A stretch of DNA of 64,000 nucleotides from Actinomadura syzygii (GCF_008085905.1 NZ_VSFF01000008.1:248001-312000), one strand, 5' to 3'. Numbered from the stretch's first letter, positions 41,512 to 50,924 are shown. Made by a program: numbers and translations. Notes: generated by a model not told the origin, from the letters alone.

Positions 41512-42391
41512 GGACGGCCTCCTTGCTCCCGAACAGCCCGGACGGCCGCCACAGCAGGATGAGGATCATCAGCAGGTAGGGCGTGACGTCCCCCGCGCCC
41601 TGGCCGAGGAAGCCCAGCTCGTCGGCGTATCCGGCGACGAGCGTCTCGGTGACGCCGACCGCGATGCCGCCCGCCACCGCGCCCTCCGGCGAGTCCAGCC
41701 CGCCGATGATCACGGCCGGCACGGCGCGCAGCGCCAGCAGCCCGGTGTGCGGCTCGACCCCGGTGTTCGGGAACGCCACGAGGAACAGCCCGGCGAGGGT
41801 GGCGAGCGCGCCGCCGATCAGCCAGGACGCGGCGCGGACCCGCCGCAGCCTGATCCCCATGAGCGTCGCGACCTCGGGATCCGCCGCGGCGGAGCGCCAG
41901 GAGACGCCCCAGGTCGTGCGCTTGAACACGACGAACAGCAGCCCGATCACCAGCAGCGCGGACAGCAGGGCGGCGGTGCGCGAGTACGGGACGACGAGCC
42001 CGCCGACCCGCCAGACGCCGTCCGCCCACGGGTCCCCGGTCGGCATGACCCGCGACCCGATGCGGCGGGCCAGTTCGGTGGCGAGGAGCACGTCCGCGCC
42101 GATGGTGAGGATCGACAGCGTCATGTGCTCGCCGTGCGGGACGAGCCCCACCAGCCAGTACAGGACGAGCCCGCCGAGCGCGCCCGCCCCGAGCCCGATC
42201 CCGAGCGCGGGCCAGAAGCCCGTGTGCGGGGAGAGCGCCGCGACGACGTAGGCGCCGAGCAGCAGCAGGGAGCCCTGCGCGAAGTTCACCACCCGCGTGC
42301 CCTTGAAGATCACCGCGAAGCCCACCGCGATGAGCGCGTAGATGGATCCGAGCGAGACGCCGATGGCGAGCAGCTCGATCAGCCGGCTCAT
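41504..42391 (-). CDS. Branched-chain-type ABC permease (LivH-like)
   Basis: The 295-residue protein starts MSRLIELLAIGVSLGSIYALIAVGFAVIFKGTRVVNFAQGSLLLLGAYV, the typical LivH opening, and has DPEVATLMGIRLRRVRAASWLIGGALATLAGL and AVIIGGLDSPEGAVAGGI. ATG 42391 overlaps the livG-like stop by 4 nt (ATGA). Longer open frames upstream run into the ATPase gene in another frame and are discarded. It pairs with the LivM-like protein. Confidence 0.9.
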   Translation of the reverse strand: MSRLIELLAIGVSLGSIYALIAVGFAVIFKGTRVVNFAQGSLLLLGAYVVAALSPHTGFWPALGIGLGAGALGGLVLYWLVGLVPHGEHMTLSILTIGADVLLATELARRIGSRVMPTGDPWADGVWRVGGLVVPYSRTAALLSALLVIGLLFVVFKRTTWGVSWRSAAADPEVATLMGIRLRRVRAASWLIGGALATLAGLFLVAFPNTGVEPHTGLLALRAVPAVIIGGLDSPEGAVAGGIAVGVTETLVAGYADELGFLGQGAGDVTPYLLMILILLWRPSGLFGSKEAVRV

Positions 42392-43146
42392 GAGTGCGCT
42401 CCCAGGTAGGCGCGGAGGACCTCCGGGTGCTCCCGGACGTGCGCGGGCGGCCCGTCGGCGATGACGCGGCCGAAGTCCAGGACCGTGATCCGGTCGGCCA
42501 GGCCCATGACGAGCGGCATGTCGTGCTCCACGAGCACCACCGCCACGCCGAGCACCGCGCGGGTCTCCCGGATCAGGGCGACGGTCGTCGCCTTCTCGTG
42601 GTGGGTCATCCCGGCGACGGGCTCGTCCAGCAGCAGCACCCGCGGCTCCGCCGCGAGCGCGCGGGCGAACTCGACCCGCTTGCGGCCGCCGTAGGACAGT
42701 TCGGCGACGGGCGTGCGCAGCACGGCGTCCAGCCCGGTGAACGCGGCGATCTCGGTGACCCGCGCGCGGTGCCGGTCCTCCTCGCGGCGGACGCGGCGCA
42801 GCCCGAGCCCGGTGGACACGAACCCGGCGCGGGTGAGGTGGTGCCGGGCGACCATCAGGTTGTCGAGGACGGTGTCCGCGCCGCCGAGCGCGATGTTCTG
42901 GAACGCGCGGGCGACGCCGAGCCGGGCGATCGCGTGCGGCGGGAGCCCGGTCAGCTCCCGGTCGCCGAGGCGGACGGAGCCGCCGACCGGGTACACGCCG
43001 CAGATCGCGTTGAAGCACGAGCTCTTGCCCGCGCCGTTCGGCCCGATCACGGCGTGGACGGTGCCGGGCTCGACGTCGAAGGACACCGAGTCGAGGGCAC
43101 GCACGCCGCCGAAGCGCAGGGAGACGTCCCGCAGGCTGAGCTTCAT
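42388..43146 (-). CDS. Branched-chain-type ABC ATPase (LivG-like)
   Basis: The 252-residue protein has Walker A GPNGAGKSSC, Q-loop ARAFQNIAL, signature LSYGGRKRVE, Walker B RVLLLDEPVAGMT and H-loop VLVEHDMPLVMGLADRITVLDFG, all typical of LivG. ATG 43146 overlaps the livF-like stop by 4 nt. Confidence 0.92.
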   Translation of the reverse strand: MKLSLRDVSLRFGGVRALDSVSFDVEPGTVHAVIGPNGAGKSSCFNAICGVYPVGGSVRLGDRELTGLPPHAIARLGVARAFQNIALGGADTVLDNLMVARHHLTRAGFVSTGLGLRRVRREEDRHRARVTEIAAFTGLDAVLRTPVAELSYGGRKRVEFARALAAEPRVLLLDEPVAGMTHHEKATTVALIRETRAVLGVAVVLVEHDMPLVMGLADRITVLDFGRVIADGPPAHVREHPEVLRAYLGAHS

Positions 43147-43925
43147 GGGACCCACACGCTCAGCGAGCGTCCGCCGCCGGCCACCGCCAGCTCCGGGCCG
43201 CGCGGGTCGCCGAGGTAGCGGGCCCGCACCTCCTCGGACGCCTCCAGCGTCGCGGCGGGCCCTTCGAGCGCCACCGTCCCGGCCTCGACGACGTAGGCGT
43301 GGTCGGCGATCGACAGGGCCATGGAGGCGTTCTGCTCGACGAGGAGGACGGCCGTCCCCTGGTCGCGGATCTCGGAGACGACACGTCCGATGTGGGCGAC
43401 CATCTTCGGGGCGAGGCCGAGCGACGGCTCGTCCAGCAGGAGCATGTCCGGCTCCGACATCAGGCCGCGGCCGATGGCGAGCATCTGCTGCTCGCCGCCC
43501 GACATGAGGCCCGCGCGCTGGGCGCGGCGCTCGGCCAGCACCGGGAACAGCGCGTAGACGCGCTCGTACGCCTGGGCGCGGACCGAGCGCGACCCCGCGC
43601 GCATCGCTCCGGCCCGCAGATTCTCCTCCACGGTCATGCCCGCGAAGACCCGCCTGCCCTCCGGGACCTGGACGACGCCCGAGGCGACGATCGCGGCCGG
43701 GTCCCGACTGGTGATCGTCTCGCCGCGGAAGGCGATCCGGCCCGTCTCGACCCTGCCGCCGTGGTGGTCGAGCACACCGGAGACCGCCCGCATGAGCGTC
43801 GTCTTCCCGGCGCCGTTGCTGCCCAGCACCGCCACCACGGCGGCGGCCGGGCACGCCAGCGTGCATTTGTCGAGGGCGGTCATGTGCGGGCCGTACCGCA
43901 CGGTCAGGTCTGTGACTTCCAACAT
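43143..43925 (-). CDS. Branched-chain-type ABC ATPase (LivF-like)
   Basis: The 260-residue protein has Walker A GSNGAGKTTL, VQVPEGRRVFAGMTVEENL (typical LivF), signature LMSGGEQQMLAIGRGLM and Walker B MLLLDEPSLGLAP. The C-terminus carries about 20 extra residues (AVAGGGRSLSVWVP) compared with common LivF. ATG 43925 has GAGGAGGG about 10 nt upstream. It is the first gene of the transporter operon, 144 nt after the IclR gene on the same strand. Confidence 0.92.
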   Translation of the reverse strand: MLEVTDLTVRYGPHMTALDKCTLACPAAAVVAVLGSNGAGKTTLMRAVSGVLDHHGGRVETGRIAFRGETITSRDPAAIVASGVVQVPEGRRVFAGMTVEENLRAGAMRAGSRSVRAQAYERVYALFPVLAERRAQRAGLMSGGEQQMLAIGRGLMSEPDMLLLDEPSLGLAPKMVAHIGRVVSEIRDQGTAVLLVEQNASMALSIADHAYVVEAGTVALEGPAATLEASEEVRARYLGDPRGPELAVAGGGRSLSVWVP

Positions 43926-44006
43926 CTGGACGGGCCCTCCTCTCGGGAGCGCGTGGCTGTCATGCACGACGACTGTGAACTGGGCGAAGGGGAAAGAGAA
44001 AGCGGT

Positions 44007-44025
44007 CGTGCCGCTATGTGGCACG
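44007..44025. promoter_or_regulatory. Inverted repeat upstream of the liv-like operon
   Basis: CGTGCC-N7-GGCACG (44007-44025) lies 82 bp before the livF-like start and 45 bp after the IclR stop. It may be an operator or a weak hairpin; the sequence does not decide. Confidence 0.3.
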
Positions 44026-44069
44026 CTCCGAAAAATGGCAAAAAGGGAAGTGCGACTAAGGAATCGGCG

Positions 44070-44960
44070 CTAAGGCAGTCGCGGGGCGCTCGCGGCGGCG
44101 GCCGACAGCGCGCGGGCGGCCTGGTGCGCCACCCGGCGCAGCGCGGGCGCGATCCGCGCCGGGTCGAACCGGTGGTCGGCGACGGCGACCGACAGCGCCG
44201 CGACCGGACGCCGTCCCGGCCCCATGATGGGCGTCGCCACGCAGCTCAGGCCGAGGACGGTCTCCTGGCGGTCGAAGGCGATCCCGTGCTCCCTGACGCG
44301 CCGCAGCTCCCGCCGCAGCGTCTCGGCGTCGCGGATCGTGTAGGGGGTGTGTGCGGCCAGCGCGCCGCCCGCGGCGACCTCGGCCGCGTCGTGGTCGAAC
44401 GCCAACAGCGCCTTCCCGACGCCCGTCGAGTACGCGGGACGGCGGCAGCCGATCTCGGACGGCACGCGCGCCGACCGGTGCCCGTGCAGCTTGTAGACGT
44501 ACATGACCTCGGCGCGGTGCAGCACGGCCAGATGGACGGTCTCGTGCGTCATGTCGTAAAGGTCGACCAGGTACGGCAGGAGCCGTTCGCGGAGCAGCCC
44601 GGGGGCCGGTCCGTAGACGCGGGTGCCGATGTCGAAGAGCCGCGCGCTGAGGCGGTAGCCGCCGTCCACTCGCTCGACCAGTCCGTTGCGCTCCAGGATG
44701 CCGAGCAGGCGGAAGGTCGTGGACTTGGTCAGCCGGGTCTGCCGGGCGAGTTCGCTCACCCCGATCTCGGTGTCATGCTCGGCGATCGACTTCAGCAGGA
44801 CGACGGCCTTGTCGACCGCCGTCCGCCGATCCTCGCACGCCTCCCGCGCGGCGGCGGTGACCAGGGACAGGAAGGGTTCCCCGCCCGCCGTCGCGTGGTC
44901 CGCCGCTCCGGTTCCGCCGCCGTCCCAGGTGACGCTTTCACTCAGGGGTCCGCCCGCCAT
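44070..44960 (-). CDS. IclR-family regulator
   Basis: The 296-residue protein has an N-terminal winged helix near residues 45-105 (DKAVVLLKSIAEHDTEIGVSELARQTRLTKSTTFRLLGILERNGLVERV) and a GAF-like effector domain with SARVPSEIGCRRPAYSTGVGKALLAF and LGLSCVATPIMGPGRRPVAALSVA. IclR proteins often govern aromatic catabolism. It sits between the acyl-CoA ligase and the transporter on the same strand. The 13-bp repeat at 46617 and 46765 is a candidate site. Confidence 0.9.
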   Translation of the reverse strand: MAGGPLSESVTWDGGGTGAADHATAGGEPFLSLVTAAAREACEDRRTAVDKAVVLLKSIAEHDTEIGVSELARQTRLTKSTTFRLLGILERNGLVERVDGGYRLSARLFDIGTRVYGPAPGLLRERLLPYLVDLYDMTHETVHLAVLHRAEVMYVYKLHGHRSARVPSEIGCRRPAYSTGVGKALLAFDHDAAEVAAGGALAAHTPYTIRDAETLRRELRRVREHGIAFDRQETVLGLSCVATPIMGPGRRPVAALSVAVADHRFDPARIAPALRRVAHQAARALSAAAASAPRLP

Positions 44961-44996
44961 CAGCGATCACTTCCGTCAGGGGTGGGCCCGGCCCGG

Positions 44997-46577
44997 TCAG
45001 CCCGCGGACGGACGCGCGTCGGGCGCGGCGGCCGGATGGCGGCGCAGCGCGATCCGGTCGATCTTGTTCGCCGGGGTGCGCGGGATCACCGGGAGGGCGA
45101 TGATCCGCAGCGGGCGCTTGTAGCCGGTGAGGTGCCGGGCGCAGTGCTCGGCCAGCTCGTCCGGGTCGGGCGGCGCGCCGCCCGGCGCGGCCGACACGAA
45201 CGAGACGGGACGCTCGCCCTTGCGCTCGTCGGGGACGCCGATGGTGGCGGCCTCGTCCACGGCGGGGTGCGTCAGCAGGACGTCGTCGATCTCGCGCGGG
45301 TAGACGTTGAAGCCGCCGACGATGATCATGTCCTTCTTGCGGTCGACGATGTGCAGGTAGCCGTCGTCGTCGAACCGTCCCATGTCGCCGGTGTGGAACC
45401 AGCCTTCGGTGAGCGCCTCGATCGGCTCGCCGTCCAGGCCGAGGTAATGGTGCAGCATGTGCGGGGCCCGGACGCGGATCTCGCCGGTCTGCCCGGCCGG
45501 CAGCGGGGCGAGCCGGATCGGGTCGACGACCTGGACCCGGACGCCCGGGGTCGGGGTCCCGACCGAGCCGGGGCGCGGCGGCTGCTCGGGCGGGTTGCAC
45601 GCGATCGGCGCCAGCTCGGTCATCCCGTAAGCCTCGTAGATCGGCCGGCCGGTCGCCGCCTGCCAGCGGTTCTGCAGGTCGGCGGGGATCGCCGAGCCGC
45701 CGCCCTGGCAGAGCCGCAGCGCCGACAGGTCGGCCTCCGCCAGCGCCGGAGCGGACAGGACGCCGCCGTAGATGGCCGCCGGACCGCCGCTGAACACCGT
45801 CACCCGGTGCCGCTCCAACTCCTGGACGACGGTCGCCGGAACGAACCGGGGCACCATGACGAGGCCGCACCGTCCGTACACCGCGTGCAGGAAGCCGATC
45901 GCGAGGCCCCAGATGTGGAACATGGGCGCCACGTTGAGCCAGATCTCCTCGTCCAGCCGCGTGGGCCAGCACGTCTCGGCGCCCTGGACGGTCCGCAGCA
46001 GCGCCGCGTGGGTGTACTCGACGCCTTTGGGCAGGCCCGTGGTGCCGCCGGTGAACAGCAGCGCGGCCATGTCGCCGGGGGCGGGGGAGCGGAGCGCCCC
46101 GGCGGCGGGGGCGTCCGGGCGCAGGTCGGCGTTGGTGACCGGGAGGACCGTCAGCCGGAGTTCGGCGGCGGCCGCCTCCGGCCCGGACGTCGCCGCCTCC
46201 GCGTCGGTGAGCACGACCACGGGTGCGGATCCCCGCAGCAGGGGGCTCAGCTCGGCCGGGGTGTAGCCGGGGTTGAGGCAGGCGACACGTCCGCCCGCGA
46301 CCCACACCGCGAAGATCGCCACGGCCATCCGCGGCGAGTTGGGCATGGCGATCGCGACCGTCCGGCCGCGTGCGCCCGCCGCCGCGAGCCGTGCGGCGAG
46401 GGCGTCCACGGCGCGGCCGTACTGGGCGTAGGTCAGCGTCTGGGCGTCGCACGTGATCGCCGTCCGCTCGGGGGCGTGCGCGACCGCGTCGTGCAGGGCC
46501 TCGACGAGCGTGGCGATCCGGCGGCCTTCCGCCGTGGGCCGGGCGTCACCTGGGACGGTCTCGTCCAGAGCAGGCAT
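44997..46577 (-). CDS. Acyl-CoA ligase / AMP-dependent synthetase
   Basis: The 526-residue protein has the adenylation motifs LLFTGGTTGLPKGVEYTH, YEAYGMTELAPIACNPP, GWFHTGDMGRFDDDGYLHIVDRKKDMIIVGGFNVYP and the catalytic Lys region RTPANKIDR, all intact. It forms an acyl-AMP and then an acyl-CoA. The substrate could be a fatty, aryl or arylalkanoic acid; position beside a Liv-type importer and an IclR gene favours an imported acid. GAGAGGAG precedes ATG 46577. It is divergent from the flavoprotein at 46789. Confidence 0.9.
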   Translation of the reverse strand: MPALDETVPGDARPTAEGRRIATLVEALHDAVAHAPERTAITCDAQTLTYAQYGRAVDALAARLAAAGARGRTVAIAMPNSPRMAVAIFAVWVAGGRVACLNPGYTPAELSPLLRGSAPVVVLTDAEAATSGPEAAAAELRLTVLPVTNADLRPDAPAAGALRSPAPGDMAALLFTGGTTGLPKGVEYTHAALLRTVQGAETCWPTRLDEEIWLNVAPMFHIWGLAIGFLHAVYGRCGLVMVPRFVPATVVQELERHRVTVFSGGPAAIYGGVLSAPALAEADLSALRLCQGGGSAIPADLQNRWQAATGRPIYEAYGMTELAPIACNPPEQPPRPGSVGTPTPGVRVQVVDPIRLAPLPAGQTGEIRVRAPHMLHHYLGLDGEPIEALTEGWFHTGDMGRFDDDGYLHIVDRKKDMIIVGGFNVYPREIDDVLLTHPAVDEAATIGVPDERKGERPVSFVSAAPGGAPPDPDELAEHCARHLTGYKRPLRIIALPVIPRTPANKIDRIALRRHPAAAPDARPSAG

Positions 46578-46616
46578 GGGGTTCTCCTCTCACCCGCGGT
46601 GGATTTTTTCTATCGT

Positions 46617-46777
46617 TCAATCGATCGAACGTCAATACCCGCATATGCGCAGGTTAGCCGCAGGGGTCGGAGGAGAGCGGGGATCGGGCGCGGCGCCGCC
46701 CCTGCCGCTCTCCGCGGGTTGGCGGGCCGGGCGGACGGCTGGTAGCTTCCAATTATTCAATTGGTCAATCGATCGAA
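46617..46777. promoter_or_regulatory. Two copies of a 13-bp operator-like sequence
   Basis: TCAATCGATCGAA occurs at 46617-46629 and again at 46765-46777, each 12-39 bp from one of the divergent starts. The first is embedded in the near-palindrome GTTCAATCGATCGAAC. Both lie in locally AT-rich sequence where promoters are expected. The adjacent IclR protein is the obvious candidate to bind them. Confidence 0.65.
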
Positions 46778-46788
46778 TGGAGGATGCG

Positions 46789-47985
46789 GTGAGCGACGGT
46801 CTCCGGGGCGTGCGCGGGCCCCGCCGGGTCGTGGTCGTCGGCGGCGGGCTCGCCGGGCACACCGCCGCCGCGACGCTGCGCGCCGAGGGCTACGACGGCG
46901 GCCTCACCGTCCTCGGCGCGGAGCCGCACCCGCCCTACGACCGGCCGCCGCTGTCAAAGGAACTGCTGGCCGGGACCGTCGACGACACCACGCTCAAAGA
47001 CGACCTTGACGCCGACCTCCGCCTGCGTTGCCGCGCCCTTAGCCTGCGTCCCGGCACGGTCGAGAGCACCGAGGGCGTCCACCCTTACGACGCCGTCATC
47101 CTCGCGACCGGGTCGTCGCCCATCGGCCTGGGCGGGACGTCCCGCGCCGTCCACGCGCTGCGCACGGTCGGGGACGCCCGGCGGCTGCGCGCGGCGCTGC
47201 GCGACGCGGCCTCGGTCGCGATCGTGGGCGCGGGATGGATCGGCAGCGAGGTGGCCACCCGCGCCGCCGCCCTCGACCGGAAGGTCACCGTCATCGACGC
47301 CGCGCCCACCCCGCTCGCGCGGGCGCTTCCCGGAGCGGTCGGTGGGCATCTCGTCCCCTGGTACGCCGAGCAGGGCATCGACCTGCGCCTGAACACGCCC
47401 GTCACCGGCCTGGACGACCGCGGCGTCTCCCTCGCGGGCGGCGGCCGAGTGGACGCCGACATCGTCGTGGCGGGCATCGGCGCCCGGCCGGACACCGGCT
47501 GGCTGCGGGGGAGCGGCGTCCCCCTCGCCCCTGACGGCGCCGTCGACGCGGACGCGGCACTGCGCACCGGACCGGGAGCCGTCTACGCGGCGGGCGACAT
47601 CGTCCGCTGGCCGTCGCGCCTCTTCGGCGGACGCATACGGGTCGAGCACTGGGACCATGCCGCGGCATCCGCCCAGACAGCCGCCCGCAACGTCCTCGGC
47701 CATGTCGAGCCGTATGACCCGGTGCCCTACTTCTGGTCCGACCAGCTCGGGCACCGCCTCCAGTACGTCGGCCACCACGACGGCGCGGAGCGGCTCGTCC
47801 TGCGCGGACATCCGTCCGACTCGTGGACGGCGCTGTGGTTCGACGGCCGCCGCCTGCGCGCGGCGCTCGCCGTGGACAACCCGCGCGACGTCCGGGAGGC
47901 CCGCCGCCTCATCGCCGACCGCGTCCCGCTCTCCGCCGAGCGCGCCGCCGACCCGGCCGTCCGTCTGACGGACGCCGCCGACTAA
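46789..47985 (+). CDS. FAD/NAD(P)-dependent ferredoxin-reductase-like oxidoreductase
   Basis: The 398-residue protein has the FAD motif VVVVGGGLAGHTAAATLR, PPYDRPPLSKELLAG, ILATGSSP, the NAD motif VAIVGAGWIGSEVATRAA and GPGAVYAAGDIVRWP. It belongs to the ferredoxin reductase branch that serves Rieske oxygenases and cytochromes P450. No ferredoxin or oxygenase gene is adjacent. GTG 46789 has GGAGG 5 nt upstream. It faces the acyl-CoA ligase and probably shares its regulator. Confidence 0.9.
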   Translation: MSDGLRGVRGPRRVVVVGGGLAGHTAAATLRAEGYDGGLTVLGAEPHPPYDRPPLSKELLAGTVDDTTLKDDLDADLRLRCRALSLRPGTVESTEGVHPYDAVILATGSSPIGLGGTSRAVHALRTVGDARRLRAALRDAASVAIVGAGWIGSEVATRAAALDRKVTVIDAAPTPLARALPGAVGGHLVPWYAEQGIDLRLNTPVTGLDDRGVSLAGGGRVDADIVVAGIGARPDTGWLRGSGVPLAPDGAVDADAALRTGPGAVYAAGDIVRWPSRLFGGRIRVEHWDHAAASAQTAARNVLGHVEPYDPVPYFWSDQLGHRLQYVGHHDGAERLVLRGHPSDSWTALWFDGRRLRAALAVDNPRDVREARRLIADRVPLSAERAADPAVRLTDAAD

Positions 47986-48027
47986 TTCCTTGGACAACCC
48001 CCGCCGCGCCCGGCACAGTGGCCGACC

Positions 48028-48768
48028 GTGACGAGCAGTGAACCGTGGTCCCGCGCGACCGCTGAGCGCTACGACGCCGAAGAGACCGAGATGTCCTCGG
48101 CCGCCGTTCTCGAACCGACCCTGTCCTTCCTCGCCGAACTCGCCGGTGACGGCCGGGCGCTGGAATTCGCCATCGGAACCGGACGTGTGGGCGTCCCGCT
48201 CCGTGAACGCGGCGTGCCCGTGGCGGGCATCGAACTGTCCGAGCACATGGCGGCCGTTCTGCGAAAGAAGGTCGACGAGGAGACGCTTCCCGTCGCCATC
48301 GGGGACATGGCCACGACCGTCGTCCCCGGCGAGTTCGCCCTCGTCTACCTCGTCTACAACACGATCTCGAATCTGCTCACGCAGGACGAGCAGGTCGAAT
48401 GCTTCCGCAACGCGGCGCGCCATCTGTCGCCCGGCGGCCGGTTCGTCATCGAGCTGGGGGTGCCGCCATTGCGCTTCCTGCCACGGGGCCAGGAGGCGGT
48501 GCCGTTCGACGTCTCCGACCAGCATGTCGGCCTCGACACCTTCGACCTGGTCGAGCAGATACTCGTCTCGCACCATTTCATCCGCGACGGCGAGGACGGC
48601 CGCTACCGACGCGACAACTCCCGGCACCGGTACGCCTGGCCCGCGGAACTCGACCTGATGGCACGGATCGCGGGCCTCGAACTGGAGCGGCGCGTCGCGG
48701 GCTGGGACGGAGCGCCATTCACCGCTGACTCCACCAAACACATCTCCGTGTGGCGCAAGCCGTCCTGA
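48028..48768 (+). CDS. Class I SAM-dependent methyltransferase
   Basis: The 246-residue protein has motif I ALEFAIGTGRVGVPLRERG, the acidic end of strand 2 in VAGIELSEHM, GDMATTVVPGEFALVYLVYNTISNL and LSPGGRFVIELGVPPLRF. The LVYNTISNLLTQDEQ segment recalls sugar N-methyltransferases of the DesVI/TylM1 type, but no deoxysugar genes are near. GTG 48028 follows the flavoprotein stop by 42 nt, so cotranscription is possible. Confidence 0.85.
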   Translation: MTSSEPWSRATAERYDAEETEMSSAAVLEPTLSFLAELAGDGRALEFAIGTGRVGVPLRERGVPVAGIELSEHMAAVLRKKVDEETLPVAIGDMATTVVPGEFALVYLVYNTISNLLTQDEQVECFRNAARHLSPGGRFVIELGVPPLRFLPRGQEAVPFDVSDQHVGLDTFDLVEQILVSHHFIRDGEDGRYRRDNSRHRYAWPAELDLMARIAGLELERRVAGWDGAPFTADSTKHISVWRKPS

Positions 48769-48793
48769 GAACGCCGGGGGCTGTGCGGTTCGG

Positions 48794-49522
48794 TCAGTGC
48801 GGCGCTGGTCGCAGAAGATGCTCCGGGATGCGGTCCACGGCGACGGCGATCGCTTCAGCGGCGGTGGCGACCTGGATCAAAGCCGGGCCGTTCCACCATT
48901 CCCTGATGGTGTAATCGCCCTCGCCGCGAGGTGAGTCGATCGAGACGAAGCTCGGCGTGCCGAAGGGCAGATCCGGAGCGGCGGCGAAACCGAGCGCCCA
49001 ATGACTGGTGTAGGGGTAGAGCCGCCGAAGGCTCGGTTCGGCGTACGCCGCTTCGATGAGCGCCTGGTATTCGGGCCAGTCGGCGGCCCCGGCGTCCTTG
49101 AGCATCCATCGCCATTCCGACTCGATGACGTCGGCGGGGTCGTCGTCGGGCACCTCGAAACGTCCGGTCAGGACGTCGAAGGGCGCGGCCCGATCGACCT
49201 CGTCGAGACCGGCGCCCTCGGCCCAGCCCAGCGCGACCCCGGGCAACTGGCGCAGGTCCGTCGTCGTCCCGCTGATCAGGATGCCGTTGTTCGCCGAGCC
49301 CCAGACATGCCATTTGCGCTCGAAATGCCAGGCCGTCACGATCAGGTCCGCACGGTGCGCGAGGACGCTGGCGACGGTGGCATGCCGCAGCGGATCGGAC
49401 GGAGTCTCCACCATCGTCAGCGAGACGCCCTGATCAGCGGACGCGGCTCGGAGCGCCGCGGCCAGGCTGCCCAGCGCGGCGACCTCCGGATACAGGACGG
49501 CTGGATCTGGTTCGTGGCTCAT
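48794..49522 (-). CDS. Hypothetical protein, possibly DUF6193 family
   Basis: The 242-residue protein has no signal peptide or membrane segment. RLYPYTSHWALGFAAAPDLPFG and WHFERKWHVWGS resemble the actinobacterial DUF6193 group annotated in natural product regions, an assignment from memory. It is rich in Trp near conserved turns (ESEWRWMLKDAGAADWPEY). ATG 49522 opens the frame. It is convergent with the methyltransferase (25 nt apart). No function can be given. Confidence 0.55.
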   Translation of the reverse strand: MSHEPDPAVLYPEVAALGSLAAALRAASADQGVSLTMVETPSDPLRHATVASVLAHRADLIVTAWHFERKWHVWGSANNGILISGTTTDLRQLPGVALGWAEGAGLDEVDRAAPFDVLTGRFEVPDDDPADVIESEWRWMLKDAGAADWPEYQALIEAAYAEPSLRRLYPYTSHWALGFAAAPDLPFGTPSFVSIDSPRGEGDYTIREWWNGPALIQVATAAEAIAVAVDRIPEHLLRPAPH

Positions 49523-49583
49523 GGCCCTCCGATCCCGGCGTGACGGGGCAGATGTCCCTTTTAACAGATGCGGACCGCTGCGG

Positions 49584-50912
49584 TCAGTCCGTGGTGGTGT
49601 CCTCTGGAGCCATTCGGGCCAGGGACGCGAGTGTCCCTAGTGCGGACGACAGGGTCTCCATCGCGGGAGAGGCGAGCGCGAGCCGGACGGCGTGGGGGGC
49701 GTGGCCCGTGCCGACCGTGAAGGCGGCGGCGGGTGAGACGGCGATGCCCCGGCGGGCGGCGGCCGCGACGAACGTCTCGGCGCGCCACGGTTCGGGCAGC
49801 CGCCACCAGCAGTGGTAGGCGTGCGGGTCCGCCTCGATCGCGAACCCGGCGAGGCGCTCGCGCATGAGCGCCTGCCGCGCCGCCGCGTCCCGGCACTTGG
49901 CGCGCTGGACGGTCTCGACGGTGCCGTCGGCCAGCAGGCGTGTCGCGGCGTCGAGCGCGAACCGCCCGGCGGACCACCCGCCGGACCGCAGCGCGGCGGC
50001 GACCCGCCCCGTCAGGCGCGCCGGCGTGACCGCGAACCCCGTGGTCAGACCCGGCGCGAGTCGCTTGGACAGGCTGTCCACCACGACGACGTGATCGGGC
50101 GCCAGGTCGGCGAGCGGCGGGAGGTCCTCGCGGAGGAAGGCGTAGATGGCGTCCTCGACGGCGTACAGGTCGAGTTCACGGAGCAGGTCGGCCAGCTCCG
50201 CCCGCCGCCGGGCGGGCATCGTGCCGCCAAGTGGGTTGTGCAGCGTCGGCTGCAGGTACACGGCGCGCAGCGGTCCGCTGGACCGGATCGCCTCCGGCGT
50301 CACCCCGTCCTCGTCCATCGCCAGCGGGACGAGCGTGACGCCCAGACGAGCGGCGATGCCCTTCACGACCGGATAGGTCAGCGCCTCCACGCCCAGGCGT
50401 TCGCTTGGCGGCACCAAGGCGGCGACCGACGCGGCGATCGCCTGCCGCCCGTTGCCCGCGAACAGCACGCGCCCCGGGTCGGGGGCCCAGCCCGCGCGGG
50501 ACAGCAGCCGCGCGGCGGCCTCCCGATCCGGAGCGGTTCCCGCCGCGCCGACCGGGCGGAGCGCCGACTCCAGGACGTCGGGCCGCAGCATCCCGCCGAG
50601 GCTCGCCGCGACCAGCGCGGGCTGCTCCGGGAGGACGGAGAAGTTCAGCTCCAGATCGACCAGGGCGTCGGCGGGCTCGGCGAGGGCGGGCTCGGCGGGC
50701 GGACGCCCGGCGCGGACGAACGTGCCCCGGCCCACCTCGCCCACGGCCAGCCCCCGCCGGATCAGCTCGCCGTAGACCCGCGCGGCCGTCGAACCGGCGA
50801 TGCCGTGCTGCCGGGCGAACCGCCGCTGCGGCGGCAACCGGTCCCCGGCGCGGAGGCGGCCGCCGGCGATCTGCGCGGCCAGCGCGTCGGCGATCTTCCG
50901 GTAGTCGTCCAT
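49584..50912 (-). CDS. MocR-type regulator (GntR helix-turn-helix fused to aminotransferase fold)
   Basis: The 442-residue protein has a winged helix at about residues 5-65 (KIADALAAQIAGGRLRAGDRLPPQRRFARQHGIAGSTAARVYGEL) and a type I aminotransferase domain with the PLP lysine in VVVVDSLSKRLAPGLTTGF and LYAVEDAIYAFL before it. MocR proteins use PLP or its adducts as ligand and mostly activate a divergent gene. ATG 50912 is 106 bp from the divergent hydrolase, with three direct repeats between them. Confidence 0.9.
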   Translation of the reverse strand: MDDYRKIADALAAQIAGGRLRAGDRLPPQRRFARQHGIAGSTAARVYGELIRRGLAVGEVGRGTFVRAGRPPAEPALAEPADALVDLELNFSVLPEQPALVAASLGGMLRPDVLESALRPVGAAGTAPDREAAARLLSRAGWAPDPGRVLFAGNGRQAIAASVAALVPPSERLGVEALTYPVVKGIAARLGVTLVPLAMDEDGVTPEAIRSSGPLRAVYLQPTLHNPLGGTMPARRRAELADLLRELDLYAVEDAIYAFLREDLPPLADLAPDHVVVVDSLSKRLAPGLTTGFAVTPARLTGRVAAALRSGGWSAGRFALDAATRLLADGTVETVQRAKCRDAAARQALMRERLAGFAIEADPHAYHCWWRLPEPWRAETFVAAAARRGIAVSPAAAFTVGTGHAPHAVRLALASPAMETLSSALGTLASLARMAPEDTTTD

Positions 50913-50924
50913 GGCACTCCACAA

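Noticed and set aside
48794..49522. Natural product cluster around the possible DUF6193 protein and methyltransferase
   Set aside because: No synthase, carrier protein or tailoring set is adjacent; two weakly linked genes do not make a cluster.
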